Below, piece by piece: positions 28,201-43,100 of a stretch of DNA of 64,000 nt. Source of the DNA: Agelas oroides. Lineage: Eukaryota > Porifera > Demospongiae > Agelasida > Agelasidae. The notes beneath the pieces were generated by a model, which saw nothing but the letters and a program-made list of their open reading frames with translations, was not told the origin of the DNA and ran no database searches. The position numbers and the translations under genes were made by a program. Every line of letters starts with the position of its first letter. Position 1 is the stretch's first letter. The stretch spans positions 4,538,699 through 4,602,698 of the forward strand of contig OX422194.1 of assembly GCA_949130485.1 (NCBI GenBank). The letters run 5' to 3'.

Positions 28201-30455
28201 CACTCTACCTTGGCTAGACCCGACCTTACTTGACTCTACCACACTCTACCCTGGCTCGAACCGACTCTACCTCACTCTACCACACTCTACCCTGCCTCGA
28301 CCCGACTCTACCTCACTCTACTACACTCTACCCTGGCTCGACCCGACTCTACCTCACTCTACCACACTCTACCCTGGCTTGATAAGACTCTACCTCACTC
28401 TACCACACCCTACCCCGACTCTACCTCACTCTACCACACTCTACCCTGGCTCGACCCGACTCTACCTCACTCTACCACACTCTACCCTGCCTCGACCCGA
28501 CTCTACCTCACTCTACTACACTCTACCCTGGCTCGACCCGACTCTACCTCACTCTACCACACTCTACCCTGGCTTGATAAGACTCTACCTCACTCTACCA
28601 CACCCTACCCCGACTCTACCTCACTCTACCACACTCTACCCTGGCTCGACCCGACTCTACCTCACTCTACCACACTTTACCCTGGCTCGACCCAACTCTA
28701 CCTCACTCTACCCCGCTCTACCCCGACTCTACCTCACTCTATCACAGTCTACCCTGGCTCGACCCGACTCTACCTCACTCTACCACTCTTTTCCCCGATT
28801 CTACCTCACTCCACCACACTCTACACTGGCTCGACCCGAATCTACCTCACTCTACCACACTCTACCCTGCCTCGACCCGACTCTACCTCACTCTTCCACA
28901 CTCTACCCTTGCTCGACCCGACTCTACCTCACTCTACCATATTCTACCCTGGTTTGACCCGACTCTACCTCACTCTACCACACTCTACCCCGACTCTACC
29001 TCAGTCTACCTCACTCTACCACACTCTACCCTGGCTTGACCCGACTCTACCTCAGTCTACAACACTGTACTCTGTCTCGACCCAACTCTACCTCACTCTA
29101 CCACACTCTACTCTGGCTCGACCCGATTCTACCTCACTCTACCACACTCTACACTGGCTCGACCCGAATGTACCTCACTCTACCACACTGTATCCTGGCT
29201 CGACCAGACTCAACCTCATTGTACCACCCTCTACCCTGACTCTACCTCACTCTACCATACTCTACCATGGCTCGACCCGACTCTACCTCACTCTACCACT
29301 CTCTACCCTGACTCGACCCGACTCTACCTCAGTCTACCACACTCTACCCCGACTCTACCTCGCTCTACCATGCTCTACCCTGGATCGACACGACTCTACC
29401 TCACTCTACCACACTCTACCCTGGCTCGACATGATTCTACCTCACTCTACCACACTGTACCTTGGCTAGACCCGACTCTACCTCAGTCTACCACTGTCTA
29501 CCCTGGCTCGACCCAACTCTATCTCACTCTACCAAACCCTACCACGACTCTATCTATCTCTACCACACTCTACCCTGCCTCGACCCGACTCTACCTCACT
29601 CTACCACACTGTACCATGGCTCGACCCAACTCTACCTCACTCTACCACACTATTTCCTGGCTCGACCCGACTCTACCTCAGTCTATCACACTCTACACCG
29701 ATTGTACCTCACTCTATCACAATCTAACCAGGCTCGACCCAACTCTCCCTCACTCTACAACCCTCTACCCGGGCTAGACCCGACTCTACCTCACTCTACC
29801 TCACTCTAGCCTGGCTAGACCCGACTCTACCTCACACTACCACACTCTACCCCGACTCTACCTCACTCTACCACAGTCTACCCTGGCTCGACCCGACTGC
29901 ACCTCACTTTACAACACTCTACCAAGGCTCGGCCAGACTCTACCTAACTCTACCACACTCTACACTGGCTCGACCAGACTCTACCTCAATCTGCCACATT
30001 CTACCCTGGCTCGACCCAAATCTGCCTCACTCTACCTCACTCTACCCCGACTCTACCTCACTCTACAACACTCTACCCTGGCTAGACCCGACTCTACCTC
30101 ACTCTACCACACTCTACCCTGGCTCGACCCACCTCTACCTCACTCTATCACACTCTACCGTGGCTCGACCCGACTCTACCTCACTCTACCACACTCTAAC
30201 CTGGCTCGACCCAACTCTACCTCAGTCTACTACACTCTACCCTTGCTCGATCCGACTCTACCTTACTCTACCACACAATACCTTAGCTCTACCAGACTCT
30301 ACCTCACTCTACCACACTCTACCCCGCCTCGAACCGACTCTACCTCACACTACCACACTCTACCCTGGCTAGACCCGACTCTACCTCACTCTACCATACT
30401 GTATCCTGGCTCGACCCGACTCTACCTCACTCTACTACACTCTATCCTGGCTCGA
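25231..30455 (+). repeat. Higher-order repeat copy 2
   Basis: This is collinear with copy 1 over about 5.2 kb: 26,219 with 20,462; 27,420 with 21,663; 27,892 with 22,135; 28,376 with 22,619 (all offset 5,757); and 29,370 with 23,418 (offset 5,952). It carries the same nested 1,201-bp and 164-bp duplications. Substitutions against copy 1 are rare, for example near 26,833. It ends near 30,455, where sequence like 24,545 is joined to the GGCTTGATAAG core. Confidence 0.85.
28376..28765 (+). repeat. 195-bp tandem duplication private to HOR copy 2
   Basis: The GATAAG variant at 28,381 recurs at 28,576, a 195-bp step equal to four 41-bp plus one 31-bp monomer. HOR copy 1 has a single version at 22,624, and this gain accounts exactly for the offset change from 5,757 to 5,952 downstream. 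Confidence 0.85.
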
Positions 30456-33400
30456 CCCGACTCTACCTCACTCTACCACACTCTACCCTGGCTTGATAAG
30501 ACTCTACCTCACTCTACCACACCCTACCCCGACTCTACCTCACTCTACCACACTCTATCCTGGCTCGACCCGACTTTACCTCACTCTACCACACTCTACC
30601 CTGGCTCGACCGAACTCTACCTCACTCTAACCCGCTCTACCCCGACTCTACCTCACTCTATCACAGTCTACCCTGGCTCGACCCGACTCTACCTCACTCT
30701 ACCACTCTTTTCCCCGATTCTACCTCACTCTACCACACTCTACACTGGCTCGACCCGAATCTACCTCACTCTACCACACTCTACCCTGCCTCGACCCGAC
30801 TCTACCTCACTCTTCCACACTCTACCCTTGCTCGACCCGACTCTACCTCACTCTACCATATTCTACCCTGGTTTGACCCGACTCTACCTCACTCTACCAC
30901 ACTCTACCCCGACTCTACCTCAGTCTACCTCACTCTACCACACTCTACCCTGGCTTGACCCGACTCTACCTCACTCTACCACACTGTACTCTGTCTCGAT
31001 CCAACTCTACCTCACTGTACCACACTCTACCCTTGCTCGACCCGACTCTACCTCACTCTACCATATTCTACCCTGGTTTGACCCGACTCTACCTCACTCT
31101 ACCACACTCTACCCCGACTCTACCTCAGTCTACCTCACTCTACCACACTGTACCCTGGTTAGACCCGACTCTACCTCACTCTACCATACTGTATCCTGGC
31201 TCGACCAGACTCAACCTCATTCTACCACACTCTACCCTGACTCTACCTCACTCTACCATACTCTACCATGGCTCGACCCGACTCTACCTCACTCTACCAC
31301 ACTCTACTCTGGCTCGACCCGACTCTACCTCACTCTACCATACCCTACCCTGGTTCGACCCGACTCTACTTCAACCTACCACACTCTACACCGACTCTAC
31401 CGCACTCTACCATATTCTACCCTGGCTCGACCCGACTCTACCTCACTCTACCACACTTTACCCTGGCTCGACTAGACTCTACCTCACTCTACCACACTCT
31501 ACCCTGGCTCGACCGAACTCTACCACACTCTACCACACGCTATACCGACTCTTCCTCACTCTACCAAACTCTACCCTGACTTTACACGACTCTACCTCAC
31601 TCTACCACACTCTACCCTGGCTCGACCCGACTCTTTTTCACTCTACCACACTCTACCTGGGCCCGATCCGACCCTACCTCACTCTACCACACTCTACCCT
31701 TGCTAGACCAGACTCTACCTCACTCTACCACACTCTACTTTGGTACGACCCGACTCTACCTCACTCTACCACACTCTACCCTGGCTCGACCCGACTCTTT
31801 TTCACTTTACCACACTCTACCTGGGCCCGATCCGACCCTACCTCACTCTACCACACTCTACCCTTGCTAGACCAGACTCTACCTCACTCTACCACACTCT
31901 ACTTTGGCACGACCCGACTCTACCTCACTCTAACACACTTTACCCCGCCTCGACCCGACTCTACCTCACTCTACCACACTCTACCCTGGCTCGACCCGAC
32001 TCTCCTTCACTCTACCACACTCTATCCCGACTATACGTCACTCTACCACACTCTACCTTGGCTAGACCCGACTCTACTTGACTCTACCACACTCTACCCT
32101 GGCTCGAACCGACTCTACCTCACTCTACCACACTCTACCCTGCCTCGACCCGACTCTACTTGACTCTACTACACTCTACCCTGGCTCGACCCGACTCTAC
32201 CTCACTCTACCACACTCTACCCTGGCTTGATAAGACTCTACCTCACTCTACCACACCCTACCCCGACTCTACCTCACTCTACCACACTCTACCCTGGCTC
32301 GACCCGACTCTACCTCACTCTACCACACTCTACCCTGGCTCGACCCAACTCTACCTCACTCTACCCCGCTCTACCCCGACTCTACCTCACTCTATCACAG
32401 TCTACCCTGGCTCGACCCGACTCTACCTCACTCTACCACTCTTTTCCCCGATTCTACCTCACTCTACCACACTCTACACTGGCTCGACCCGAATCTACCT
32501 CACTCTACCACACTCTACCCTGCCTCGACCCGACTCTACCTCACTCTTCCACACTCTACCCTTGCTCGACCCGACTCTACCTCACTCTACCATATTCTAC
32601 CCTGGTTTGACCCGACTCTACCTCACACTACCACACTCTACCCCGACTCTACCTCAGTCTACCTCACTCTACCACATTCTACCCTGGCTTGACCCGACTC
32701 TACCTCACTCTACCACACTGTACTCTGTCTCGACCCAACTCTACCTCACTCTACCACACTCTACTCTGGCTCGACCCGATTCTACCTCACTCTACCACAC
32801 TCTACACTGGCTCGACCCGAATGTTCCTCACTCTACCACACTGTATCCTGGCTCGACCAGACTCAACCTCATTCTACCACCCTCTACCCTGACTCTACCT
32901 CACTCTACCATACTCTACCATGGCTCGACCCGACTCTACCTCACTCTACCACTCTCTACCCTGACTCGACCCGACTCTACCTCAGTCTACCACACTCTAC
33001 CCCGACTCTACCTCGCTCTACCATGCTCTACCCTGGATCGACACGACTCTACCTCACTCTACCACACTCTACCCTGGCTCGACATGATTCTACCTCACTC
33101 TACCACACTGTACCTTGGCTAGACCCGACTCTACCTCAGTCTACCACTGTCTACCCTGGCTCGACCCAACTCTACCTCACTCTACCAAACCCTACCACGA
33201 CTCTATCTATCTCTACCACACTCTACCCTGCCTCGACCCGACTCTACCTCACTCTACCACACTGTACCATGGCTCGACCCAACTCTACCTCACTCTACCA
33301 CACTATTTCCTGGCTCGACCCGACTCTACCTCAGTCTATCACACTCTACACCGATTGTACCTCACTCTATCACAATCTAACCAGGCTCGACCCAACTCTC

Positions 33401-34140
33401 CCTCACTCTACAACCCTCTACCCGGGCTAGACCCGACTCTACCTCACTCTACCTCACTCTAGCCTGGCTAGACCCGACTCTACCTCACACTACCACACTC
33501 TACCCCGACTCTACCTCACTCTACCACAGTCTACCCTGGCTCGACCCGACTGCACCTCACTTTACAACACTCTACCAAGGCTCGGCCAGACTCTACCTAA
33601 CTCTACCACACTCTACACTGGCTCGACCAGACTCTACTTCAATCTACCACATTCTACCCTGGCTCGACCCAAATCTACCTCACTCTACCTCACTCTACCC
33701 CGACTCTACCTCACTCTACAACACTCTACCCTGGCTCGACCCGACTCTACCTCACTCTACCACACTCTACCCTGGCTCGACCCACCTCTACCTCACTCTA
33801 TCACACTCTACCGTGGCTCGACCCGACTCTACCTCACTCAACCACACTCTACGCTTGTTCGACCCGACTCTACCTCACTCTACCACACTCTACCCTGGCT
33901 CGACCCAACTCTACCTCAGTCTACTACACTCTACCCTTGCTCGATCCGACTCTACCTTACTCTACCACACAATACCTTGGCTCTACCAGACTCTACCTCA
34001 CTCTACCACACTCTACCACGCCTCGAACCGACTCTACCTCACACTACCACACTCTACCCTGGCTAGACCCGACTCTACCTCACTCTACCATACTGTATCC
34101 TGGCTCGACCCGACTCTACCTCACTCTACTACACTCTACC
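30456..34140 (+). repeat. Higher-order repeat copy 3 (shortened)
   Basis: Its first kilobase matches 25.4-26.2 kb (31,268 with 26,219). From about 31.3 kb it follows the second nested subcopy of HOR copy 2 (31,740 with 27,892, offset 3,848), then 33,023 with 29,370 (offset 3,653, which lacks the 195-bp gain). So one 1,201-bp subunit has been lost or never gained. It ends at the CACACAATACC variant near 33,967 plus about 170 bp. Confidence 0.8.
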
Positions 34141-37100
34141 CTGGCTCGACCCGACTCTACCTCACTCTACCACACTCTACCCTGGCTTGATAAGACTCTA
34201 CCTCACTCTACCACACTCTACCCTGGCTCGACCCGACTCTACCTCACTCTACCACACTCTACCCTGGCTCGACCCAACTCTACCTCACTCTACCCCGCTC
34301 TACCCCGACTCTACCTTACTCTATCACAGTCTACCCTGGCTCGACCCGACTCTACCTCACTCTACCACTCTTTTCCCCGATTCTACCTCACTCTACCACA
34401 CTCTACACTGGCTCGACCCGAATCTACCTCACTCTACCACACTCTACCCTGCCTCGACCCGACTCTACCTCACTCTTCCACACTCTACCCTTGCTCGACC
34501 CGACTCTACCTCACTCTACCATATTCTACCCTGGTTTGACCCGACTCTACCTCACTCTACCACACTCTACCCCGACTCTACCTCAGTCTACCTCACTCTA
34601 CCACACTCTACCCTGGCTTGACCCAACTCTACCTCTCTCTACCACACTGTACTCTGTCTCGACCCAACTCTACCTCACTCTACCACACTCTACCCTTGTT
34701 CGACCCGACTCTACCTCACTCTACCATATTCTACCCTGGTTTGACCCGACTCTACCTCACTCTACCACAATCTACCCCGACTCTACCTCAGTCTACCTCA
34801 CTCTACCACACTCTACCCTGGCTAGACCCGACTCTACCTCACTCTACCATACTGTATCCTGGCTCGACCAGACTCAACCTCATTCTACCACACTCTACCC
34901 TGACTTTACCTCACTCTACCATACTCTACCATGGGTCGACCCGACTCTACCTCACTCTACCACACTCTACTCTGGCTCGACCCGACTCTACCTCACTCTA
35001 CCATACCCTACCCTGGTTCGACCCGACTCTACTTCACCCTACCACACTCTACACCGACTCTACCGCACTCTACCATATTCTACCCTGGCTCGACCCGACT
35101 CTACCTCACTCTACCACACTCTACCCTGGCTCGACTAGACTCTACCTCACTCTACCACACTCTACCACACGCTATCCCGACTCTTCCTCACTCTACCAAA
35201 CTCTACCCTGACTTTACACGACTCTACCTCACTCTACCACACTCTACCCTGGCTCGACCCGACTCTTTTTCACTCTACCACACTCTACCTGGGCCCGATC
35301 CGACCCTACCTCACTCTACCACACTCTACCCTTGCTAGACCAGACTCTACCTCACTCTACCACACTCTACTTTGGCACGACCCGACTCTACCTCACTCTA
35401 CCACACTCTACCCTGACTCGACCCGACTCTTTTTCACTCTACCACACTCTACCTGGGCCCGATCCGACCCTACCTCACTCTACCACACTCTACCCTTGCT
35501 AGACCAGACTCTACCTCACTCTACCACACTCTACTTTGGCACGACCCGACTCTACCTCACTCTAACACACTTTACCCCGCTTCGACCCGACTCTACCTCA
35601 CTCTACCACACTCTACCCTGGCTCGACCCGACTCTCCTTCACTCTACCACACTCTATCCCGACTATACGTCACTCTACCACACTCTACCTTGGCTAGACC
35701 CGACTCTACTTGACTCTACCACACTCTACCCTGGCTCGAACCGACTCTACCTCACTCTACCACACTCTACCCTGGCTTGATAAGACTCTACCTCTCTCTA
35801 CCACACCCTACCCCGACTCTACCTCACTCTACCACACTCTACCCTGGCTCGACCCGACTCTACCTCACTCTACCACACTCTACCCTGGCTCGACCCAACT
35901 CTACCTCACTCTACCCCGCTCTACCCCGACTCTACCTCACTCTATCACAGTCTACCCTGGCTCGACCCGACTCTACCTCACTCTACCTCTCTTTTCCCCG
36001 ATTCTACCTCACTCTACCACACTCTACACTGGCTCGACCCGAATCTACCTCACTCTACCACACTCTACCCTGCCTCGACCCGACTCTACCTCACTCTTCC
36101 ACACTCTACCCTTGCTCGACCCGACTCTACCTCACTCTACCATATTCTACCCTGGTTTGACCCGACTCTACCTCAATCTACCACACTCTACCCCGACTCT
36201 ACCTCAGTCTATCTCACTCTACCACACTCTACCCTGGCTTGACCCGACTCTACCTCACTCTACCACACTCTACCCTGTCTCGACTAGACTCTACCTCACT
36301 CTACCACACTCTACCACACGCTATCCCGACTCTTCCTCACTCTACCAAACTCTACCCTGACTTTACACGACTCTACCTCACTCTACCACACTCTACCCTG
36401 GCTCGACCCGACTCTTTTTCACTCTACCACACTCTACCTGGGCCCGATCCGACCCTACCTCACTCTACCACACTCTACCCTTGCTAGACCAGACTCTACC
36501 TCACTCTACCACACTCTACTTTGGCACGACCCGACTCTACCTCACTCTACCACACTCTACCCTGGCTCGACCCGACTCTTTTTCACTCTACCACACTCTA
36601 CCTGGGCCCGATCCGACCCTACCTCACTCTACCACACTCTACCCTTGCTAGACCAGACTCTACCTCACTCTACCACACTCTACTTTGGCACGACCCGACT
36701 CTACCTCACTCTAACACACTTTACCCCGCCTCGACCCGACTCTACCTCACTCTACCACACTCTACCCTGGCTCGACCCGACTCTCCTTCACTCTACCACA
36801 CTCTATCCCGACTATACGTCACTCTACCACACTCTACCTTGGCTAGACCCGACTCTACTTGACTCTACCACACTCTACCCTGGCTCGAACCGACTCTACC
36901 TCACTCTACCACACTCTACCCTGGCTTAATAAGACTCTACCTCTCTCTACCACACCCTACCCCGACTCTACCTCACTCTACCACACTCTACCCTGGCTCG
37001 ACCCGACTCTACCTCACTCTACCACACTCTACCCTGGCTCGACCCAACTCTACCTCACTCTACCCCGCTCTACCCCGACTCTACCTCACTCTATCACAGT

Positions 37101-37418
37101 CTACCCTGGCTCGACCCGACTCTACCTCACTCTACCTCTCTTTTCCCCGATTCTACCTCACTCTACCACACTCTACACTGGCTCGACCCGAATCTACCTC
37201 ACTCTACCACACTCTACCCTGCCTCGACCCGACTCTACCTCACTCTTCCACACTCTACCCTTGCTCGACCCGACTCTACCTCACTCTACCATATTCTACC
37301 CTGGTTTGACCCGACTCTACCTCAATCTACCACACTCTACCCCGACTCTACCTCAGTCTACCTCACTCTACCACACTCTACCCTGGCTTGACCCGACTCT
37401 ACCTCACTCTACCACACT
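34141..37418 (+). repeat. Higher-order repeat copy 4 with a 1,149-bp tandem duplication
   Basis: The GGCTTGATAAG core returns near 34,185, then CTTTTCCCCG near 34,372 and GGTTTGACC near 34,532 and 34,737. From about 35,121 a 1,149-bp unit is doubled: TTTTT at 35,264 and 36,413, and GGCTTGATAAG at 35,774 with GGCTTAATAAG at 36,923. The two copies run about 35,121-36,269 and 36,270-37,418. The length fits 25 long plus 4 short monomers. Confidence 0.8.
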
Positions 37419-40197
37419 GTACTCTGTCTCGACCCAACTCTACCTCACTCTACCACACTCTACTCTGGCTCGACCCGATTCTACCTCACTCTACCACACT
37501 CTACACTGGCTCGACCCGAATGTACCTCACTCTACCACACTGTATCCTGGCTCGACCAGACTCAACCTCATTCTACCACCCTCTACCCTGACTCTACCTC
37601 ACTCTACCATACTCTACCATGGCTCGACCCGACTCTACCTCACTCTACCACTCTCTACCCTGACTCGACCCGACTCTACCTCAGTCTACCACACTCTACC
37701 CCGACTCTACCTCGCTCTACCATGCTCTACCCTGGATCGACACGATTCTACCTCACTCTACCACACTCTACCCTGGCTCGACATGATTCCACCTCACTCT
37801 ACCACACTGTACCTTGGCTAGACCCGACTCTACCTCAGTCTACCACTGTCTACCCTGGCTCGACCCAACTCTACCTCACTCTACCAAACCCTACCACGAC
37901 TCTATCTATCTCTACCACACTCTACCCTGCCTCGACCCGACTCTACCTCACTCTACCACACTGTACCAAGGCTCGACCCAACTCTACCTCACTCTACCAC
38001 ACTATTTCCTGGCTCGACCCGACTCTACCTCAGTCTATCACACTCTACACCGATTGTACCTCACTCTATCACAATCTAACCAGGCTCGACCCAACTCTCC
38101 CTCACTCTACAACCCTCTACCCGGGCTAGACCCGACTCTACCTCACTCTACCTCACTCTAGCCTGGCTAGACCCGACTCTACCTCACACTACCACACTCT
38201 ACCCCGACTCTACCTCACTCTACCACAGTCTACCCTGGCTCGACCCGACTGCACCTCACTTTACAACACTCTACCAAGGCTCGGCCAGACTCTACCTAAC
38301 TCTACCACACTCTACACTGGCTCGACCAGACTCTACCTCAATCTACCACATTCTACCCTGGCTCGACCCAAATCTACCTCACTCTACCTCACTCTACCCC
38401 GACTCTACCTCACTCTACAACACTCTACCCTGGCTCGACCCGACTCTACCTCACTCTACCACACTCTACCCTGGCTCGACCCACCTCTACCTCACTCTAT
38501 CACACTCTACCGTGGCTCGACCCGACTCTACCTCACTCAACCACACTCTACGCTTGTTCGACCCGACTCTACCTCACTCTACCACACTCTACCCTGGCTC
38601 GACCCAACTCTACCTCAGTCTACTACACTCTACCCTTGCTCGATCCGACTCTACCTTACTCTACCACACAATACCTTGGCTCTAACAGACTCTACCTCAC
38701 TCTACCACACTCTACCCCGCCTCGAACCGACTCTACCTCACACTACCACACTCTACCCTGGCTAGACCCGACTCTACCTCACTCTACCATACTGTATCCT
38801 GGCTCGACCAGACTCAACCTCATTCTACCACACTCTACCCTGACTCTACCTCACTCTACCATACTCTACCATGGCTCGACCCGACTCTACCTCACTCTAC
38901 CACACTCTACCCTGGCTCGACCCGACTCTACCTCACTCTACCATACCCTACCCTGGTTCGACCCGACTCTACTTCACCCTACCACACTCTACACCGACTC
39001 TACCGCACTCTACCATATTCTACCCTGGCTCGACCCGACTCTACCTCACTCTACCACACTCTACCCTGGCTCGACTAGAATCTACCTCACTCTACCACAC
39101 TCTACCCTGGCTCGACCGAACTCTACCACACTCTACCACACGCTATCCCGACTCTTCCTCACTCTACCAAACTCTACCCTGACTTTACACGACTCTACCT
39201 CACTCTACCACACTCTACCCTGGCTCGACCCGACTCTTTTTCACTCTACCACACTCTACCTGGGCCCGATCCGACCCTACCTCACTCTACCACACTCTAC
39301 CCTTGCTAGACCAGACTCTACCTCACTCTACCACACTCTACTTTGGCACGACCCGACTCTACCTCACTCTACCACACTTTACCCCGCCTCGACCCGACTC
39401 TACCTCACTCTACCACATTCTACCCTTGCTCGACCCGACTCTCCTTCACTCTACCACACTCTATCCCGACTATACGTCGCTCTACCACACTCTACCTTGG
39501 CTAGACCCGACTCTACTTCACTCTACCACACTCTACCCTAACTCTACCTTACTCTACCACACTCTACCCTGGCTCGACCCGACTCTACGTCATTCTGCCA
39601 CATTCTACCCTTGCTCGACCCAACTCTACCTCACTCTACCACATTCTACCCTGGCTCGACCCGACTCTACCTCACTCTACAACACTCTACCCCGCCTCGA
39701 CACGACTCTACCTCACTCTACCACACTCTACCCCAACTCTACCTCACTCCACCACACTCTACCCTGGCTCGACCCGACTCTACCTCTGTATACAACACTC
39801 TACCACGACTCTACCTCGCTCTACCACGCTCTACCATGGCTCGACCCGACTCTACCTCATTCTACCGCACTATACCCTGGCTCGACCCAACTCTACCTCA
39901 GTCTACCACACTCTACCCTGGCTCAAACCAACTCTACTTCACTCTACCAAACTCTACCACGACTCTACCTATCTCTACCACACTCTACCCTGACTCGACC
40001 CGACTCTACCTCACTGTACCACACTCTACCCTGGCTCGACCCTACTCTAACTCACTCTACCACACTCTACCCTGTCTCAACCCGACCCTACCTCACTCTA
40101 CTCCACTGTACCCTGGATCGACCCTACTCTACCTCACTCTACCACCCTCTACCCTGGCTAGACCCGACTCTACCTCACTCCTCCACATTCAACCCTC
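37419..40197 (+). repeat. Return to region-A sequence (relative of 3.2-6.0 kb)
   Basis: The ATGG monomer at 37,619 matches 3,341 (offset 34,278); later 39,303 matches 5,106 and 39,538 matches 5,341 (offset 34,197). It carries the threefold-block copy-3 anchors (ATGCTC at 37,722, CAAACCC near 37,886, CGCTTGTTCG near 38,551, CACACAATACC near 38,668), then passes into block P. Confidence 0.8.
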
Positions 40198-43100
40198 GCT
40201 CGACCCGACTCTACCTCACTCTACCACACTCTACCCTGGCTCAACAAGCCTATACCTACCTCTACCACACTCTATCATGGCTCGACCCGACACTACCTCA
40301 CTCTACCACACTCTACCCCGACTCTACCTCACTCTACCACACTCTACCCTGGCTTGACCCGACTCCACCTCACTCTACCACACTGTACCCTGGCTCGACC
40401 CGACTCTACCTCACTCTACCACACTGTACCCTGGCTCGACCCGACTCTACCTCACTCTACCACACTCCACCCCGACTCTTCCTCACTCTACCACACGCTT
40501 CCCTAGCTCGACCCGACTCAAGCTCACTCTACCACACTCTACCCTGGCTCGACCCTGCTCTTCCTCACTCTATCACACTCTACCCCGATTCTACCTCACT
40601 CTATCACACTCTCACCATTCTCGACCCGACTCTACCTCACTGTATAACACTCTGCCCTGGCTCGACCCGACTCTACCTCACTCTACCACACTCTAACCTG
40701 GATCGAACCGACTCTACCTCATTCTACCACACTCTACCCTAGCTCGACCCAACTCTACCTCACTCTACCAAACACTACCACGTCTCTACGTATCTCTACC
40801 ACACTCTACCCTGACGCGACCCGACTCTACCTCACTCTACCACACTCTACCCTGGCTCGACCCGATTCTACCTCACTCTACCACACTCTACCCTGGCTCG
40901 ACCCGACTCTACCTCATTCTATCACACTCTACCCCGATTCTACCTCCCTCTACCACACGCTAACCAGGCTCCACCCGACTCTGCCTCACTCAACCACCCT
41001 CTACCCTGGCTAGACCCGACTCTACCTCACTCTTCCACATTCTACCCTGACTCGACCCGACTCTACCTCACTCCATAAGACTCTCCCTTTACCACACTCT
41101 AACCAGGCTCCATCCTACTCTACCTCACTCTACCACACTCTACCCCCACTCGACCCAACTCTACCTCACTCTACCACGCTCTACCCAAGATCTACCTGAC
41201 TCTACCTATCTCTACCACTGTCTACCCTGGGTCGACCCAACTCTACCACATTCTACCACATTCTTCCCTGGCTCGACCCAACTCTACCTCACTCCACCTC
41301 ACTCTACCCCGACTCTACCTCACTCTACAACACTCTACCCTGGCTCGACCCGACTCTACCTCACTCTACCACACTCTACCCTGGCTCGACCCGCCTCTAC
41401 CTCACTCTATCACACTCTACCCTAGCTCGACCTGATTCTACCTCACTCTACCACACTCTACCCTGGCTCGACCAGACTATACCTCATTCTACCACACTCT
41501 ACCCTGGTTTGACCCGCCTCTACCTCACTCTATCACACTCTACCCTAGCTCGACCTGACTCTACCTCACTCTACCACACTCTACCCTGGCTCGACCAGAC
41601 TATACCTCATTCTACCACACTCTACCCTGGTTCGACACGACTCTACTTCACTCTACCACACTCTACACCGACTCTACCGCACTCTACCATATTCTACCCT
41701 GGCTCGACCCGACTCTACCTCACGCCACCACACTCTACCCTGGCTCGACTAGACTCTACCTCACTCTACTACACTCTACCCTGGCTCGACCGAACTCTAC
41801 CACACTCTACCACACGCTATCCAGACTCTTCCTCACTCTACCAAACTCTACCCTGACTTTCCCCGACCCTACCTCACTCTACCACATCCTACCCTGGCTC
41901 GACCCGACTCTTTTTCACTCTACCACACTCTACCCGGGCCCGATCCGACCCTACCTCACTCTACCACACTCTACCCGACTCTACTTCACTCTACCACACT
42001 CTATCCCGACTATACGTCACTCTACCACACTCTACCTTGGCTAGACCCGACTCTACTTCACTCTACCACACTCTACCCTAACTCTACCTTACTCTACCAC
42101 ACTCTACCCTGGCTCGACCCGACTCTACGTCATTCTGCCACATTCTACCCTTGCTCGACCCAACTCTACCTCACTCTACCACATTCTACCCTGGCTCGAC
42201 CCGACTCTATCTCACTCTACAACACTCTACCCCGCCTCGACACGACTCTACCTCACTCTACCACACTCTACCCCAACTCTACCTCAATCCACCACACTCT
42301 ACCCTGGCTCGACCCGACTCTACCTCTGTCTACAACACTCTACCACGACTCTACCTCGCTCTACCACGCTCTACCCTTGCTCGACCCGACTCTACCTCAT
42401 TCTACTGCACTGTACCCTGGCTCGACCCAACTCTACCTCAGTCTACCACACTCTACCCCGGCTCGAGCCAACTCTACTTCACTCTACCAAACTCTACCAC
42501 GACTCTACCTATCTCTACCACACTCTACCCTGACTCGACCAGATTCTACCTCACTCTACCACACTCTACCCTGGCTCGACCCGACTCTACCTCACCCTAC
42601 CACACTCTACCCTGGCTCAACCCGACCCTACCTCACTCTACTGCACTGTACCCTGGCTCGACCCTACTCTACCTCACTCTACCACCCTCTACCCTGGCTA
42701 GACCCGACTCTACCTCACTCCTCCACATTCAACCCTCGCTCGACCCGACTCTACCTCACTCCATAACACTCTACCCTGGCTCGACCCGACTCTACCTCAC
42801 TCTACCACACTCTACCCTGGCTCAACAAGACTATACCTACCTCTACCACACTCTATCATGGCTCGACCCGACACTACCTCACTCTACCACACTCTACCCC
42901 GACTCTACCTCACTCTACCACACTCTACCCTGGCTCGACCCGACTCCACCTCACTCTACCACACTGTACCCTGGCTCGACCCGACTCTACCTCACTCTAC
43001 CACACTCCACCCCGACTCTTCCTCACTCTACCACACGCTTCCCTGGCTCGACCCGACTCAAGCTCACTCTACCACACTCTACCCTGGCTCGACCCTGCTC

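Noticed and set aside
26969-28957. Long open reading frames (for example 662, 573, 547 and 522 codons) as protein-coding genes
   Set aside because: They arise from a stop-free repeat read in overlapping frames, begin at chance ATG variants, overlap each other in other frames with the same peptide, end at random variant stops, and have no promoter, splice or polyadenylation context that I can see.
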